In this document: piece after piece, positions 36,598 through 49,973 of the stretch
Position numbering within the stretch: the stretch's first letter is position 1
Layout of the letters: each line of letters starts with the position of its first letter
Assembly: GCA_947846985.1 (NCBI GenBank)
Contig: CANTUZ010000025.1
Location: forward strand, 12,584,100 to 12,648,099
DNA from: Fratercula arctica
Lineage: Eukaryota > Chordata > Aves > Charadriiformes > Alcidae
Direction: 5' to 3'
Length of the DNA: 64,000 nucleotides
The notes under the pieces: model-generated
Told to the model about the DNA's origin: nothing
Seen by the model: the letters and a program-made list of their open reading frames with translations, nothing else
The model's database searches: none
Translations under genes and position numbers: made by a program

Positions 36598-37175
36598 AAC
36601 AGAACAGATGGTGAACACTTAGCAGACCGATATTTATGGGTTGGACATGCAGCACATCAGGACTTTTAATGGTATTGATGTAATGATTCCAAATTGCAAC
36701 TTGGTTGCTTGCTGCTTTTAGGAGTGAACTTCTGTTAATAAATGGAATGGAAAATGTAAGATAATTACTATTGAAGGATTATACTTATGTCTTGACTATC
36801 TTGTGTTTGATTTGTTTAGATTTCATAAGGTAAACCAGGGCAGGCAGGTCACGATGAGAGCACTCATTTATAATCCATACTCAGTTTAATTAAACATGGG
36901 TGATGCAAAAAATCTGAGTGCAGGTCCTGACCTGATCCCAAAATTAAGTATAACCTGGAAATTTTTTTGACACATTATAAGGACCTGATAGAGAAGTCCA
37001 AACTGACCCCACCATGACTGATGAATTCCAAAGGTGCTTGGCTCTGGACTATTAATTTGAGAGCAAGTTTTAATTTAGTGACACTGTGCTCTGTTGGCAC
37101 TATCACTAAAGAGAGATAGTAAAACCAAAGTCATCACCTACATCAATATATTTTTTTATAATGGCAGGGTCACCG
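36598..37175. other. single-copy sequence
   Basis: Host flank of the ERV; no gene or repeat recognised. Confidence 0.5.
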
Positions 37176-37259
37176 TAGAATCATGGAATGTGGTGGTTGG
37201 AAGGGACCTTCAAAGGTCATCTAGTCCAACCCCCCTGCACTAAGCAGGGGCATCTTTAA

Positions 37260-38250
37260 CTAGATCAGATGGCTCAGAGCCTCATCAAGACTGGCCTTGA
37301 ATGTCTCCAGGGATGGGGCCTCCACCACCTCTCTGGGCAACCTCTTCCAGTGTCTCACCACCCTCATTGTAAAGAACTTCTTCCTAATGTCTAATCTAAA
37401 CCTACCCTGCTCTAGTTTAAAACCATTGCCCCTCGTCCTATTGCTACATGCCCTTGCAAACAGCCCCTCCCCAGCTTTCTTGTAGGCCCCCTTCAGGTAC
37501 TGGAAGGCCGCTATAAGGTCTCCCCGGAGCCTTCTCTTCTCCAGGCTGAACAACCCCAGCTCTCTCAGCCAGTCCTCATAGGAGAGGTGCTCCAGCCCTC
37601 TGATCATCTTCGTGGCCCTCCTCTGGACCCCCTCCAACAGGTCCATGTCCTTCTTGTGCTGAGGGCTCCAGAGCTGGACGCAGTACTCCAGGTGGGGTCT
37701 CACAAGAGCAGAGTAGAGGGGGAGAATCACCTCATCTGCTGGCCACGGTTCTTCTGATGCAGCCCAGGATGCAATTGGCCTTCTGGGCTGCAAGTGCACA
37801 TTGTTGGCTCATGTCCAGCTTTTCATCCACCAGTACCCCCAAGTCCTTTTCCGCAGGGCTGCTCTCTATCACATCATCCCCCAGCCTGTATTGATAACGA
37901 GGACTGTCCCAACCCAAGTGCAGGACCTTGCACTTGGCCTTGTTGAACTTCATGAGGTTTTCATGGGCCCACCTCTCTAGCTTGTCCAGGTCCCTCTGGA
38001 TGACATCCCGTCCCTCTGGCCTGTCAACCGCACCACTCAGCTTGGTGTCATCTTCAAACTTGCTGAGGGTGCGTTTGATCCCACTGTCTATGTCATTGAT
38101 GAAGATGTTGAACAGCACCGGTCCCAGTATGGATCCCTGAGGGGCACCACTTGTCACCCCTCTCCGTCTGGACATCGAGCCATTGGCCACTACCCTCTGG
38201 ATGCGACCATCCAGCCAGTTCCCTAACCACCAAACAGTCCACCCATCCAA
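37260..38250 (-). pseudogene. CR1 reverse transcriptase palm to C-terminus
   Basis: Two overlapping open stretches (38250-37732 and 37799-37260) give the RT palm and C-terminal domain: motif [20 protein letters not shown], motif [11 protein letters not shown], then [57 protein letters not shown] and [20 protein letters not shown], ending [15 protein letters not shown]. In motif C a Glu replaces the usual Ala before the catalytic DD pair. A frame change occurs near 37740-37790. Very readable, so a relatively young copy. Confidence 0.93.
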
Positions 38251-38408
38251 TCTGTATCACTCCAACTTAGAGAGAAGGATGTTGTGGGGGACCATGTCAA
38301 AGGCCTTGCTGAGGTCCAGATAGATGATATCCGTTGCTCTTCCCTTGTCCACTGATGCAGTCACTCCACTGTAGAAGGCCACTAGGTTGGTCAGGCAGGC
38401 TGTCTGTC

Positions 38409-39351
38409 TCAAATCACCTCCCTGTCCTCCATGTGCCTTAGCATAGCTTCTAGGAGGATCTGTTCCATGGTCTTCCCAGGCACAGAGGTGAGACTGACAG
38501 GGCGGTAGTTCCCAGGGTCCTCCTTTCTACCCTTTTTAAAAATGGGTGCGATGTTTCCCTTTTTCCAGTCACCGGGGACTTTACCTGACTGCCATGACTT
38601 TTCAAGTATCATGGAGAGTGGCTTGGCAACTACATCAGCCAATTCCCTCAGGACTCTGGGGTGCATCTCATCAGGTCCCATGGACTTGTGTATGTTCAGG
38701 TTCCTCAGGTGGTCACGAACCTTGTCTTCACTTCCAGTGGGAGGGACTTTGTCCCCCAGTCCCCGTCTTGCAGTCCTTCAACTTGGGAGGTGTGAGGAGA
38801 GAGGCAAAAAAAGTTGTTGAGAACCTCAGCCTTCTCCTCGTCTGTTGTTACTAGTTTGCCATTCTTGATCATCAGGGAGGGTATGCTTTCTTTAACCTTC
38901 CTTTTCTGGTTGACATACTGTAGAAGCCCTTCTTATTATTCTTAGCATCCCTTGCCAAGTTCAGCTCCAGCCACGCCTTGGCCTTCCTGACCTCATCCCT
39001 GCATAACCAGGCAGCGTCCCTATACTCTTCCCAGGATTCCTGATGCTGCTTGAACTGCCTGTGCAGTTCCTTCTTGCCTTTTAGTTTGACCAGCAGGTCC
39101 CAGCTCAGCCATGCTGGTCTCCTCCCTTTCTTGCTTGATTTCTTACCCCTGGGGATGAAGAGCTCTCGTACTCTGTGGAAAGCATCCTTGAAGATCTGCC
39201 AGCTCTGTTCTGCCCCCTTGTCCCTGAGGACCCTTTCCCAGGGGGTCCTATTGACTAACTCCTTGAAGAGCCGGAGGTTTGCTTTCCTAAAATTCAGGGC
39301 CCTGACTATGCTCCTCGTCTGACGTGTATCCCTTAGGACTGTGAACTCCAC
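38409..39351 (-). pseudogene. CR1 ORF2 linker and RT N-terminal part
   Basis: 39351-38872 encodes the EN-RT linker with SWQIFKDAFHRVRELFIPRG and RRPAWLSWDLLVKLKGKKE; 38681-38409 encodes the RT fingers ([39 protein letters not shown]). Between them, at about 38870-38690, the frame is broken. The segment belongs to the same element as the RT palm downstream. Confidence 0.92.
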
Positions 39352-39559
39352 CAGTGCATGGTCACTGCAGCCCAGGCTGCCTCCAGTCTTGACATCCCCG
39401 ATGAGCTCACTTGCATTGGGTGACTATGAGGCCCAGCATGGCATCCCCTCAGGTAGGGCTGTCTATTTCCTGTCTTAGGAAGTTATTGTCGAGGCACTCC
39501 AGGAACCTCTTGGATTGTCTACAGCTCGCCGTGTTACTGAAGTAACTTCGCCCTGAAGG

Positions 39560-39897
39560 GACTGAAGGGACTTCGCCCCCAAGTCCCCTTTGATTGCTCT
39601 TGGTCTACAGGTCACAGCTTCCTCTCCACCTACATGGAAGATCAGTAATAGGTAATAGTGTGAGGACTGTATCAAGCTAGGGAGTTTCCTGGTGATGTCC
39701 TTAACCCAGGCTCCAGGAAGACAGCAGACTTCCCTAAGAGGAGGGTCTACCTGGCATTTTGGACCCTCTGTTCCTCTCAGGAGTGAGTCACCAACAACTA
39801 TAACCCTTCTTTTCTTCCTTGTGGATGTGGTCGTAATATGGGCGGTACGCCTTTCTGACTGTGGAGACGTCTCTGGTGTAGATCGCCCATCATCCAC
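39560..39897 (-). pseudogene. CR1 ORF1 esterase-like fragment
   Basis: It contains RRVIVVGDSLLRGTEGP, a GDS-type catalytic serine block, followed by the REVCCLPGAWVKDI and YYLLLIFHVG blocks that match ORF1 of the CR1 at 51.5 kb. CR1 ORF1 proteins are known to carry an SGNH-hydrolase (esterase) domain. The fragment lacks the C-terminal D-x-x-H block because the element has an internal deletion starting near 39560. Confidence 0.8.
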
Positions 39898-39955
39898 ATC
39901 TGCATTTGACTGGCATTGCTTGTGTTATCTCTGCTTTCTAATTACATTTTGGATC

Positions 39956-42900
39956 AGGTAAACTCATTCCTTCCAGTTAGCCTGCAATAGTTTATTGAAC
40001 TCTGTGCCGTACTTTCAAATCCCATTGAGAGATGCTTACATTGCAGCTATGGTGTATATTTGTGATTACACTATTTCACACAAAAATAAAGAGCTCACAC
40101 CTCACTTTCTTCTTGCAAGTCAGTGAATGGGAAAGTTGACAAGACTCTCTTCATGATCTAAATCTACTTTGCAATGTAGATATCTAATATTCACTAAAAG
40201 GCTTGGCTTGACAGCCATGAAGGCTAGAATCTCTTCTTTATCCATGGAGCAGGTACAGAACAACAACATCACAAATGCATTATTAATAGACACAAGGTCT
40301 ATTCCCCAATTTGACCTCTAAATGGAAAATCCTAGGTGGGACTCCCATGTGACCCCGCTAAATTATCTTTCACATTCATAGCAACAATTTTAGATTTCAA
40401 CAACCCAGGATGAATTTTAACTGAGAGCCTAGTAATTATTGGAGCCATTTATTTTTCCTTTCCTTCAACTCCCTCTCTATGAATGTTGTTCAACTTCCTC
40501 ACTGCTTCCTCTAGGAGCTCTGCATATGTCTAGGAACCACCTGCCCTTAGCTGAGAATCGTTTAAAAATGTCACTACCCCATTGTTTTTACAGAAGTCAG
40601 GAGCAGTAGCAGCTCTAAGAATTCTGACCTAAAAGGAATATACATCAGAAAGTGTAAGAACAGGAACCTAAAACTTAGCAAAGCTACCACAAAGATTATC
40701 TAAAAGATAATTAGAGCTGTAGCCCTACCCCACCACTGTAGCCTGATCCTGTTCCTAAGTCTACATTGAAGACTGAAAAGCAGCCTCAGGCCTCATTTAA
40801 CTCCACAACAGGTTGCAAAACTCCTTGATAGAAGTTAATGAGGAAACATTTATTCCAGTTCCATTGACATGGGTCTGATCTTGCAAGCCCAGCTGAAGCC
40901 AACAGGAGAGTTTATTTTGGTAAGAATAACACATGCAACAGTTTGAAAGGAAAGCTATGTAGAGCAAGATATGTACTCTGCAGATTGTGACTCTATGAAT
41001 GTTTTGGTTTTAATCCCTAAATCTAATTCAGAATAATGTTGTAAGGTTTTGCCAGTCTTTCTCTGCATAAACCCTTATCTCCTCACAAAGCTCTGTCCTC
41101 AATTTCCAGTCTACTTTAAAAAAGTATTTGAATTTACTTCTTTTTCCAAATTAATTTCTTTATGACCTCTTTATGTTCCAGTTGTTTTCCTCCTCCTGTT
41201 CCACACTGATGCCCACATCTTTTTTTCTTTCAGTCCTTACATATTGACTCCTTCTTAAGAATGCTGTCATCTAAAGCACACTAAAATTGTTTGAGAAGAA
41301 GTTGCTTAGGGATGTGGAAGAGAAAGGGATGTGGAAGAGAAAGGTCTGTGGAGACTCTTGTTAATCATTTTATACATAGAATGTACATCATAGAGATCGT
41401 TTTATGCAAGAAAAAGGAAAGCAATAAAATCAATAAAGCAAAATAAATTATGGAAATTTGCAGGTGTGGAGAGATCAGATATTAAGGCTATTTAGATTCT
41501 CAAATTCTAAAAGAAAGAGGAAACTATACAATATGTACCTCTGCATATTCTGGAGAATAGTGCACCCAGCAAATAATGAAGTAAAAGATTGAAACATACA
41601 CAGTGAAGAGGAACAAACATCCCCTAGGAGGTGTGCTTACAACCACAGAACTAGAAAGAAGGGGGCAAACACTGGCTCCCTTCCACCTACAGATAAATTG
41701 GTAACAACAATGATGGGGACTTGCAAATAGCAGAAAATAAACATACGAGGTTCAGAGGCAATTTCTTTTGAGAGAGATTCCAAAATGGAAGAATTCAGCA
41801 AAATCTACATTTTCTATTTCACATCTTTACTTGACACCTTGTTGATTCTGTAATTTTGCAGAGCATTTTCAGGACTAGCAATAGCAGAAATGTAGAGGAG
41901 GGATTATTCTAGCAAACCTTTGCCCTGTCAGAAGCATATTGGCACAGCTGTCTGCATCTAAGTACAAGCTTGTACCTATGTTGTGGTGCAACTGCCCTTT
42001 AGGTAAAAACTGTGCACATGGTTTTTCTCTTCCTTTACATTTTGCCTTTAATCTAACTGGAACTTCTATGGACAACAGTAGGAATAGTAACAGTGTATGC
42101 ACTGGTATTGATAGAAGCCCTTAGGAAGAAATGCCCTGCCGAAATCAAAACAGAAGGCTTGCCAAGCAGAGTGCTTTGAAACAGGAAATAAAATCCTGGC
42201 AACATATGAAAAAGAAGAGACAAAGCACTATAACTTTGAAGTTTCACACGCAGGCTTGTAGATTACTTTGCAAGAGCAACTGCTCTCCTCTCAACAGTGA
42301 TTCTTGTCTGCGCAGGAGTTGGACTATCACCTTTTGCAACACTATGTCATACTCCACCTCTTTCCCTCTATCAGTATGTGGCTGCATCTAGCTCTACATA
42401 TAGCTGGGACCAAGATATAAGCATGTTTCCTACCAATGCTATGCACTATACAAGATATTACAAATACACAAACTGTCATGAACACTGAGAGCTACCACTA
42501 TATTTATGGTGATTTTTGGACAACTGTGCACATCAAATGGGTAACTAAATTAATTTGCTATTTAAATAAATAAGCTTTTCTCTTTCCCTTGTTTCATCTC
42601 TCCTCTGAATATCCAGTCTATTTCTAACATACTTTTTTTGTCAGTGAGGAACTTGCTTTAAAAGAAAAAAAAAGAAAACCTTTAATTCTCTGCTTTCCCT
42701 CAGAGCATTGCTCCTGCCAAAGGAGCTGTGAATAAAAGCCAGCTTTCACTGCCTTCTCAAGCATCTTTCATGCTTTCTGACTCCATCAGATCCGTTTCAC
42801 AGATGACTTCCTGGGTAAGATGTCATTATCATCTCCTCTCCCCTACACAGCGCTGCCATGGTTTGATACTATTGCTTACGCAATGCTCCCATCTCCTATC

Positions 42901-45900
42901 TGGTTAATTAGAAGTATGCAATTCGGCTCAGACTGAAACAATAGTCTTACAAGATATTCTATGAAACCAAATGCTGAGCCAGCTGGCTATATTTTCTAAT
43001 GAAGTAATCCAGTTGTGCTTTCTAGTCGGAAATTGGGTCCAACACTGTATATCACAGAATTATATCTTTTACAATTATCACACAAGCAGTCTGTGATCCT
43101 CCAGTTTCCAACTCTCTACTATCTACATACCCCACACAACACAGATTGTACATATGGCAAAAAGAACTCAGCTTCCCAGTATAGCTCTAGTGTCTTCAGT
43201 GAGGTTACTCCAGGCATGAGTTTATACTCTATAAAAATAGCAAAATGCACTCCAAACACTCCCCCAAATGCTCTGACAAAGAGATGCCTTGTCGTGACAG
43301 ACCGGCTTTGGATCAGTGCCTGCAGAGAACACATTAGCCACTTTCCTTCCAACACCAAGTAAACAGCCAGACTTCATGCATGGCCTCCAAAGGAAGGTCC
43401 TTTGCAGTCTTGTTTGTATTGACAGCTGCTATTTACATACCTTTGAGAATGGCAATGAATCTGACACTGTCTAGCTCTCCATATAAGTCAACAGGGCTGC
43501 AAGAGTTATAAATACAGAAATAATAATTCTTGCAAATAAGCCCAGAGTATTTAAAATAATCCTAAATAAGACTTCTTAAAATAGCAGTAGAGACAATGGA
43601 TTGCCTGGAGAGCTGTATTTCAGTTCATCCAGATGTGTGCAATGGAATCATTTTTGTTTTCTTACAGCTATTAAAAAGATATCCATCTTAGCTTTCACCA
43701 TGGAAAATTAACAACCTCAGGGGCTAGTCATGAATGACACTAGAATCAATTTAATAGAGACAAAAATATGTCTGAGACAAAACTGATTTAGAGATAGGAA
43801 TGATTTATAATGCTCTTCCCCAGTATCAGCTGTTCTTTCCACTGCAGTCACTTTAATGTCAAATATCCATAATGTGGCATGCAGCTAAAAGAAACCTCCA
43901 CAGCTTGTTTGGAAAGACAGGGAGAAAAAAATTCTCAAGTATCAGGATACAAAAATATGAATAGCTCCCCAAATATGAAATAAGTACTTGTTTTTTTCTA
44001 CCAGACATGACCGACGTTACTGGAGCCTTTTCATTAAATGAGCAGAAAAAAGGCAGTGTTTTCTGGGTACTGAGACAGCACAGTGCTCAAACAACTCCTT
44101 TGTTCCTTCTAACAGACAGCACTCCAAAAAGTCAAAAAAAAAAAAGATGGCAAAACACTATTTGGAGTTTTTTTCCCACTGGAATCATGTACTTTTACCA
44201 AATGTTGCTCTATGAAAGCACAGCAGTAGGTAACAAGTAAACTAACACTATGGGAGAAATATGTTCACCTGTCGCTCTCTCCATCACCTTCACCTGCACT
44301 GACCTATTCTAGATTTCCAGATTTGGTCCATTCATCTCAACTTAGGAAAGTTTAATTCTTTATTTACCAATTCTGCAATAGAGTTCTAAAACACTACTGC
44401 AAAATAGCATGTTTGGATCATCAAAGTAAATTACTCCCATGGGGGTGTTTACAAGTAAAAACTGAAAGAACATTTTACGTCCCCTTTTCCCCCCTTTCTT
44501 CTTCGATGCAAGTGTTATGCTGCTTGAAAACAATGCCAGACTTAGCATTGGATAGAGTCCAAAGTAGAGTAGGGACCAAATCACGGGAGAGGTAACAAAA
44601 AAATTCAGTCCCTTGATAAATTAAATCCTTGGCCTCTCTGCTCAAACAGCCAGAAAGGATCTCAGCTATAGCCAAACATATTAGCAGTGTTTTTCTCTGA
44701 TGCAAATTCATCTTCACGATGATCTGGATCAAGACAATCTAAGATTTTCAGTCAGCTACAAAATTAACATTTTGAAAGAAGTCAAACTGAAATGAAAAGG
44801 TCAATAGAGGCTCTGGAGAACATGAGAGCTCATCAGCCTCTCCATTCAGGAAAGCACCTGAATGGTGTGAAGTGGGTTGGCAGTTGACTTGCACAGTTTG
44901 TAAATACATTGGGAAGTTGCCAATGTATGAGTACTAATTTTATGGTATAGAAAGGGTAAACCAGGTGGGTTGTGGGAGCAAAACTTTATGCTGTACCAGT
45001 GTGCAATACTTGCACTGAAATGACCTAGTTCCTCCTCTTTTAACTTAAAAATGAGAACTGGACTTTTGCACTAGGATCTGTTTACATTAACCCAAGAACG
45101 ACTCCTCCTATGTGAACAAAAGGACAGAGACCATGATAAAAGTTGATCATGTGAGTAAAAAGGCCAAACCACTATCACATGCCTGATAAAAAGGCAGGAA
45201 AGATGTTGTCCAAACCAGGACTCCCAGGAGAGATGAGATCACACTAAGCAAGGGAGGAGGGTACATACAGGATGTTGGTTTGTAACTGTCTAGTGTTTTC
45301 TAGAGTAAAAGTGATTGTGGCTTGGCTAAGCCAAAGCTCCTCGCCTTCCTGCTACTTTATCCCTAAAGACAAGAGCTCCACTACCGGGTAGGCTCTCTGG
45401 GAATACATCCAAGCAGCATGGTGCTGGGAATGCCTATTGTCAGAGAAATCTCTGAAAGACCTAACCTCTCTGTACAGATGGAGCTGACTGCCCAAGAGCT
45501 GTAGTATTCCCTCAGATTCCTGAGGCACAGAGCTAGACTGCCCGGTACCCAGAACCTAGAGGTTCAATTAAATTGATTTGGTCATCAAAGGTCCACTCTC
45601 CCAGTGAGGAAAGGGCTTCACCATAGCATTCTGCTTCCAAGCTAGGTCTTTGTTCAAAGGGAGTCAACTCCCCTTTCTCACTGAACCTACAGGCTAACAA
45701 TTAAGTAATTGTATTTAAGATTCAGGAACATTTTTACATAATATTTCAAGTGATCCATAGTTTGCCAGATTCTTCATTTGTGCTGAATACCTTTTTGCAG
45801 GGTCACAGCTTTAAAAGAGATTTTAGAAATTTCTAACTTTTCTGGCAGTAAATTCATTCAGGCTGCTCTTAGAGGCCCTTCTTCCTTTACTGACTTCTTG

Positions 45901-47185
45901 TCTCTCATACACTAACTGCTCTCCTGGAAATTCTATTATCTTAATCTCAGAGTATTAATTTCATTTTCCAGTATTGCTTTTCTTATCTTTTACACTCTCA
46001 ACTTCACTATGTAATTGTCCCATTCCTTGTCTGCATTTAATGTTTGATTCCATGACTGTATCCCCTCCTTGCTCTGCATTACTTTTCCTGGTTCTCTGTT
46101 TCACAGGCCCTTCTAGTTTTTTTTCATTTTTGCAGTCAGCTCCTTTGAAGGACTGAGCCTCCATTTCCATTAATATTTCTTACTCTTTTTCTTTCAGAGT
46201 TCCATCCATCTCTGTTACTTTTCATCTGTAAAGCTGTTCATCTGTTTGTGCCTGAATACTCTTTTTTTCTTTCTTTGCTATTGATCCAATTTTTGTAAAT
46301 TACAACGTGGGAGGAAGGCGTTGCATTATTTTAGTTTATGAACTGAGCTGCACTAATAAAGTATCTGCCTGGAAAAAGTAGTTTGGGGCAGAAATGGTGT
46401 CTTATTCTTTTTTACAACTTACTACATTAATTTATTAGTATTATGCAAATTAGGCCAAATTACTAAACACTCTAACAGCTCAAAGATCAATTGCTTGGCA
46501 TAATCAGAGCTCTGAGAAAGCTATTCTGTTTTCTTAAACCCCATCCACAAAACAGCTTTTAACAGTCATCAAACGCTGCCTACCAATGATTAAAAGGATC
46601 TTCAAAGTCCATTAGGATGATCCGTGCCTTAGGTTGCCTGAAAGGTCTCTGAGGCCTTGCACATGACGTATGCCAGTCTCACTGCAATCCCAGTATCTAT
46701 TGACGTAGGGACCAAAGAAAGGCTAAAGAAGAGAACAAAACTGTGTCCAGCTCTCATCTGGAAATGAAATGTCACTTGGCTGAGGCGTCAAGTTCACTGA
46801 GGGGACAGGAGCATCAAGCAATGCAAGTTGTTATCCAGATGGCTTCCAAAGAGCACAAAGAAATGGGCCAACTGTTTTGCTAGTAAGATAGATCCGAAGG
46901 CAGATCATCAAGATGTATAGAGTGCATATAAGGACAATCTGCATTGAAGAATGGAGTACCTTACACATCATTAAGACCATGCATGTAATCACCTAAATCG
47001 GTAGATGAAACAGCACAAAGGGATCACATGAATAATAACTAATCCATATATATTTTTTCTGGCTGTGTCTGGACCATTTGCATGCAACAAGAAACCAAAG
47101 AATACAGTCGTCCAACAGAAAATACACGTAAAACTTGTCATAACTTATCTACTGCTCTGACACAGTGAGTTGAAGGTAATTTTAT
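39956..47185. other. long single-copy region without recognised genes
   Basis: No CR1, LTR or family-like coding sequence was recognised. A 17-bp tandem duplication sits at 41309-41342. The ORFs are short and have no motifs. I see no splice-bounded exon I would defend. Confidence 0.5.
41309..41342. repeat. 17-bp tandem duplication
   Basis: The unit GGGATGTGGAAGAGAAA occurs twice, head to tail and without mismatch. Confidence 0.9.
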
Positions 47186-47270
47186 AGGATCACAGAATCA
47201 CAGAATGGTAGGGGTTGGAAGGGACCTTCGGACATCATCTAGTCCAATCTCCCTACCAAAGCAGGTTCAC

Positions 47271-47795
47271 CTAGAACAGGTTGGACAGGAATGCATCCAG
47301 GCAGGTTTTGAATATCTCCAGAGACGGAGACTCCACCACCTCTCTGGGCAGCCTGTTCCAGGGCTCTGCCACCCTCAAAGTAAAGAAGTTTTTCCTCATG
47401 TTGAGATGGAACTTCCTGTGTTTCAGTTTGTGCCCTTTGCCCCTTGTCCTGTCACTGGGCACCACTGAAAACAGTCTGGCCCCATCCTCTTGACACCTGC
47501 CCTTTAGGCATTTATAAGCATTGATGAGAACCCTTCTCAGTCTTCTCTTCTCCAGGCTGAACAGACCCAGGTCTCTCAGCCTTTCCTCATAAGACAGGTG
47601 CTCCATTCCCTTGATCATCTTTGTAGCCCTCCGCTGGACTCTTTCCAGTAGTTCCCTGTCTTTCTTGAACTGGGGAGCCCAGAACTGGACACAGTACTCC
47701 AGATGCGGCCTCACCAGGGCAGAGTAGAGGATGACCTCCCTCGACCTGCTGACCATACTCTTTTTAATGCACCCCCTTTTTGTCCACAAGGGCAC
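47271..47795 (-). pseudogene. CR1 ORF2 C-terminal domain
   Basis: A 174-codon open stretch contains [57 protein letters not shown], then [20 protein letters not shown] and [14 protein letters not shown] at its end, the standard end of CR1 ORF2. The WGPQF-type thumb follows the RPHLEYC block as in other copies. It lies directly before the 3' UTR and tail. Confidence 0.92.
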
Positions 47796-48330
47796 ATTGC
47801 TGGCTCATGGCCATCCTGTTGTCCACCAGGACTCCCAGGTCCCTCTCTGCAGAGCTGCTCTCCAGCAGGTCAGCCCCCAACCTGTACTGGTGCATGGGGT
47901 TATTCCTCCCCAGGTGCAGCACCCTACACTTGCCCTTGTTGAATTTCATAAGGTTCCTCTCTGCCCAACTCTCTAGCCTGTCCAGGTCTTGCTGTATGGT
48001 GGCACAGCCTTCTGGTGTGTCAGCCACCCCTCCCAGCTTTGTGTCGTCAGCAAACTTGCTGAGGGTGCACTCTGTCCCCTCATCCAGGTCACTGATGAAT
48101 ATATTGAACAAGACTGGACCCAGTAATGACCCCTGGGGAACACCGCTAGTTACAGGCCTCCAACTAGACTCTGCACTGCTGTTCACAACCTTCTGAGCTC
48201 TGCCATTCAGCCAGTTCTCAATCCACCTCACTGTCCATTTGTCTAACCCACACTTCCTAAGCTTACCTATGAGGATGTTATGGGAGACAGTGTCAAAAGC
48301 CTTGCTGAAGTTGAGGTAGACAATGTCCAC
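47764..48330 (-). pseudogene. CR1 reverse transcriptase palm
   Basis: The 188-codon segment carries motif [18 protein letters not shown] (Asp13), motif [20 protein letters not shown] (61-79) and motif [10 protein letters not shown] (93-101), followed by [19 protein letters not shown] and [18 protein letters not shown]. All three catalytic aspartates are present, which makes this the best preserved RT palm in the window. Frame breaks on both sides rule out activity of the whole element. Confidence 0.94.
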
Positions 48331-48343
48331 TGCTCTCCCCTCA

Positions 48344-49162
48344 TCAGCCAGTCATGCCATCACAGAAGGCTATCAGATTGGTCAAGCATGATTTCCCCTT
48401 GGTGAATCCATGCTGACCACTCCCGATGACCTTCTTTTCCTCTACATGCTTGGAGTTGACATCCAGGATGAACTGTTCCATCACCTTTCCAGGGATGGAG
48501 GTGAGGCTGACCGGGTCCTCCTTCTTGCCCTTTTTGAAGACTGGAGTGACATTGGCTTTCCTCCAGTCCTCAGGCACCTCTCCTGTTCTCCATGACCTTT
48601 CAAAGATGATGGAGAGTGGCTTCGAAATAACATCTGCCAGCTCCCTCAGGACTCGTGGGTGCATCCCATCAGGGCCCATGGATTTGGGGGTGTTGAGTTT
48701 ACCTAAATGATCTCTAACCCAATCCTCCTCAGTCAAAGGAAAGTCTTTCTTTCTCCAGACTCTTACCTCCAGGGTTTGGGATTCCTGAGGGCTGGCCTTA
48801 GCAGTAAAGACTGAAGCAAAGAAGGCATTCAGTAACTCCGCCTTCTCTGCATCCCCTGACACCAGAGCACCCACCTCATTCAGCGGTGGGCCCACATTTT
48901 CCCTAGTCTTCTTTTTACTACTAATGCACTTGAAGAAGCCCTTCTTATTGTCCTTGACATCCTTTGCCATATTTAATTCCAAGTGGACCTTAAATTTCCT
49001 CGTTGCATCCCTGCATACTCTGACAACATTCCTATATTCCTCCCAAGTGGCCATTCCCTTTTTCCACATTCTGTAAACTTCCTTCTTCCATCTGAATTGT
49101 TCCAGAAGCTCCTTGCTCATCCATGCAGGTCTCCTGCCTCCTTTGCTTGATTTCTTACTCAT
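48344..49162 (-). pseudogene. CR1 EN-RT linker and RT fingers
   Basis: A 272-codon open stretch: [96 protein letters not shown] (about three residues shorter than NYRPVSLTS in other copies, so a small in-frame loss), and [19 protein letters not shown] at its end. It is the longest uninterrupted CR1 frame here. Motif A follows in the next segment after a frame break near 48340. Confidence 0.93.
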
Positions 49163-49236
49163 AGGGAGGCACCGATCTTGGGATTGGAGGAAGTGGTGCT
49201 TGATTATTAACCAGCTCCCTTGGACCCCCCTTCCTT

Positions 49237-49593
49237 CTAGAGCCTTAACCCATGGGATTCTGGGATTCCTCCATGTAGGTCTTTGAAGAGGCCAAAGTCA
49301 GCTCTCATGAACTCCAGGCTTGTAATCCTACTTATTGCTCTGCTTCTTCCACACAGGATCCTGAACTCCACCATCTCATGGTCACTGCAGCCAAGGCTGC
49401 CCCCAACCTTCACATCCCCAACTAGACCTTCTTTGTTTGTCAGTACAAGGTCCAGTGGCACACCTCTCCTCATTGGTTCCTCCACCACCTGTGTCAAAAA
49501 GTTATCATCAATGCTCTGCAGAAACCTCCTGGACTGTGCGTGCCTGTCTGTGTTGCCTTTCCAGCAGATATCAGGGTGGTTGAATTCCCCCAT
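49237..49593 (-). pseudogene. CR1 endonuclease, C-terminal part
   Basis: Reads GEFNHPDICWKGNT, RRFLQSIDDNFLTQVVEEP, PLDLVLTNKEGLVGDVKVGG and SLGCSDHEMVEFRIL. The N (of FNHPD), D (of DLVLTN) and DH (of SDH) residues of the apurinic-like endonuclease fold are present. The N-terminal catalytic half lies on the far side of LTR copy B at 50743-50964. Confidence 0.93.
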
Positions 49594-49670
49594 GAGAACC
49601 AGGGCCTGTGATCGCGAGGCTACTTTCAGCTGTCTGTAGAAGGCCTCATTGACTTCCTCTTCCTGATCCA

Positions 49671-49674
49671 GTGG
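49671..49674. repeat. target site duplication of LTR copy B, left
   Basis: GTGG precedes the LTR start and recurs at 50592-50595 after the LTR end. With one mismatch it may be 5 bp (AGTGG/GGTGG). Confidence 0.7.
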
Positions 49675-49966
49675 TGTGGAATAATTACTAAATTGGCTAA
49701 AAATACAAAAGTATGATATTGTTCACACATTAAGGAAAAGTATAAAATCAAGAGCCTTCTGAGGTAGAAAACAGCCGCAGCTGGCATGCTGCCAATTAGC
49801 TGCCTGCTCAATACTCAGAGCCAACATTTTGTCAAATTTTGATGAAATGCTGTCCTTTGTGCGAACTTTGCTCATTATAATGTGAAGTGAGATAATTTTA
49901 CACCAATCATAATAAAAGTATATATGACTAAAGTCACTCAAACTCCACCTTGAAGATAACAAATAG

Positions 49967-49973
49967 TATAAAA
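49967..49973 (+). promoter_or_regulatory. TATA box of LTR copy B
   Basis: TATAAAA, same context as 2534-2540 in copy A. Confidence 0.65.

Larger units (their letters stand above)
37176..39955 (-). mobile_element. CR1 LINE, long copy with internal deletion (ORF1 fused to mid-ORF2)
   Basis: On the minus strand the element starts near 39955 with ORF1 (esterase block at about 39810-39640), jumps near 39540 to the middle of the endonuclease (a frame reading CRQSKRFLECLDNNF), and continues through the EN-RT linker (39351-38872) and RT (38681-37732) to the C-terminal domain and the tail near 37176 (minus-strand reading ends CATTCCATGATTCTA). The ORF1 end, the ORF1-ORF2 spacer and the endonuclease N-terminus are missing. 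The RT C-motif reads FEDD rather than FADD. It cannot be mobile. Confidence 0.93.

Noticed and set aside
41875..42488. Cluster of overlapping 60-86 codon ORFs on both strands
   Set aside because: Overlapping short frames on both strands with no motif; typical chance pattern.
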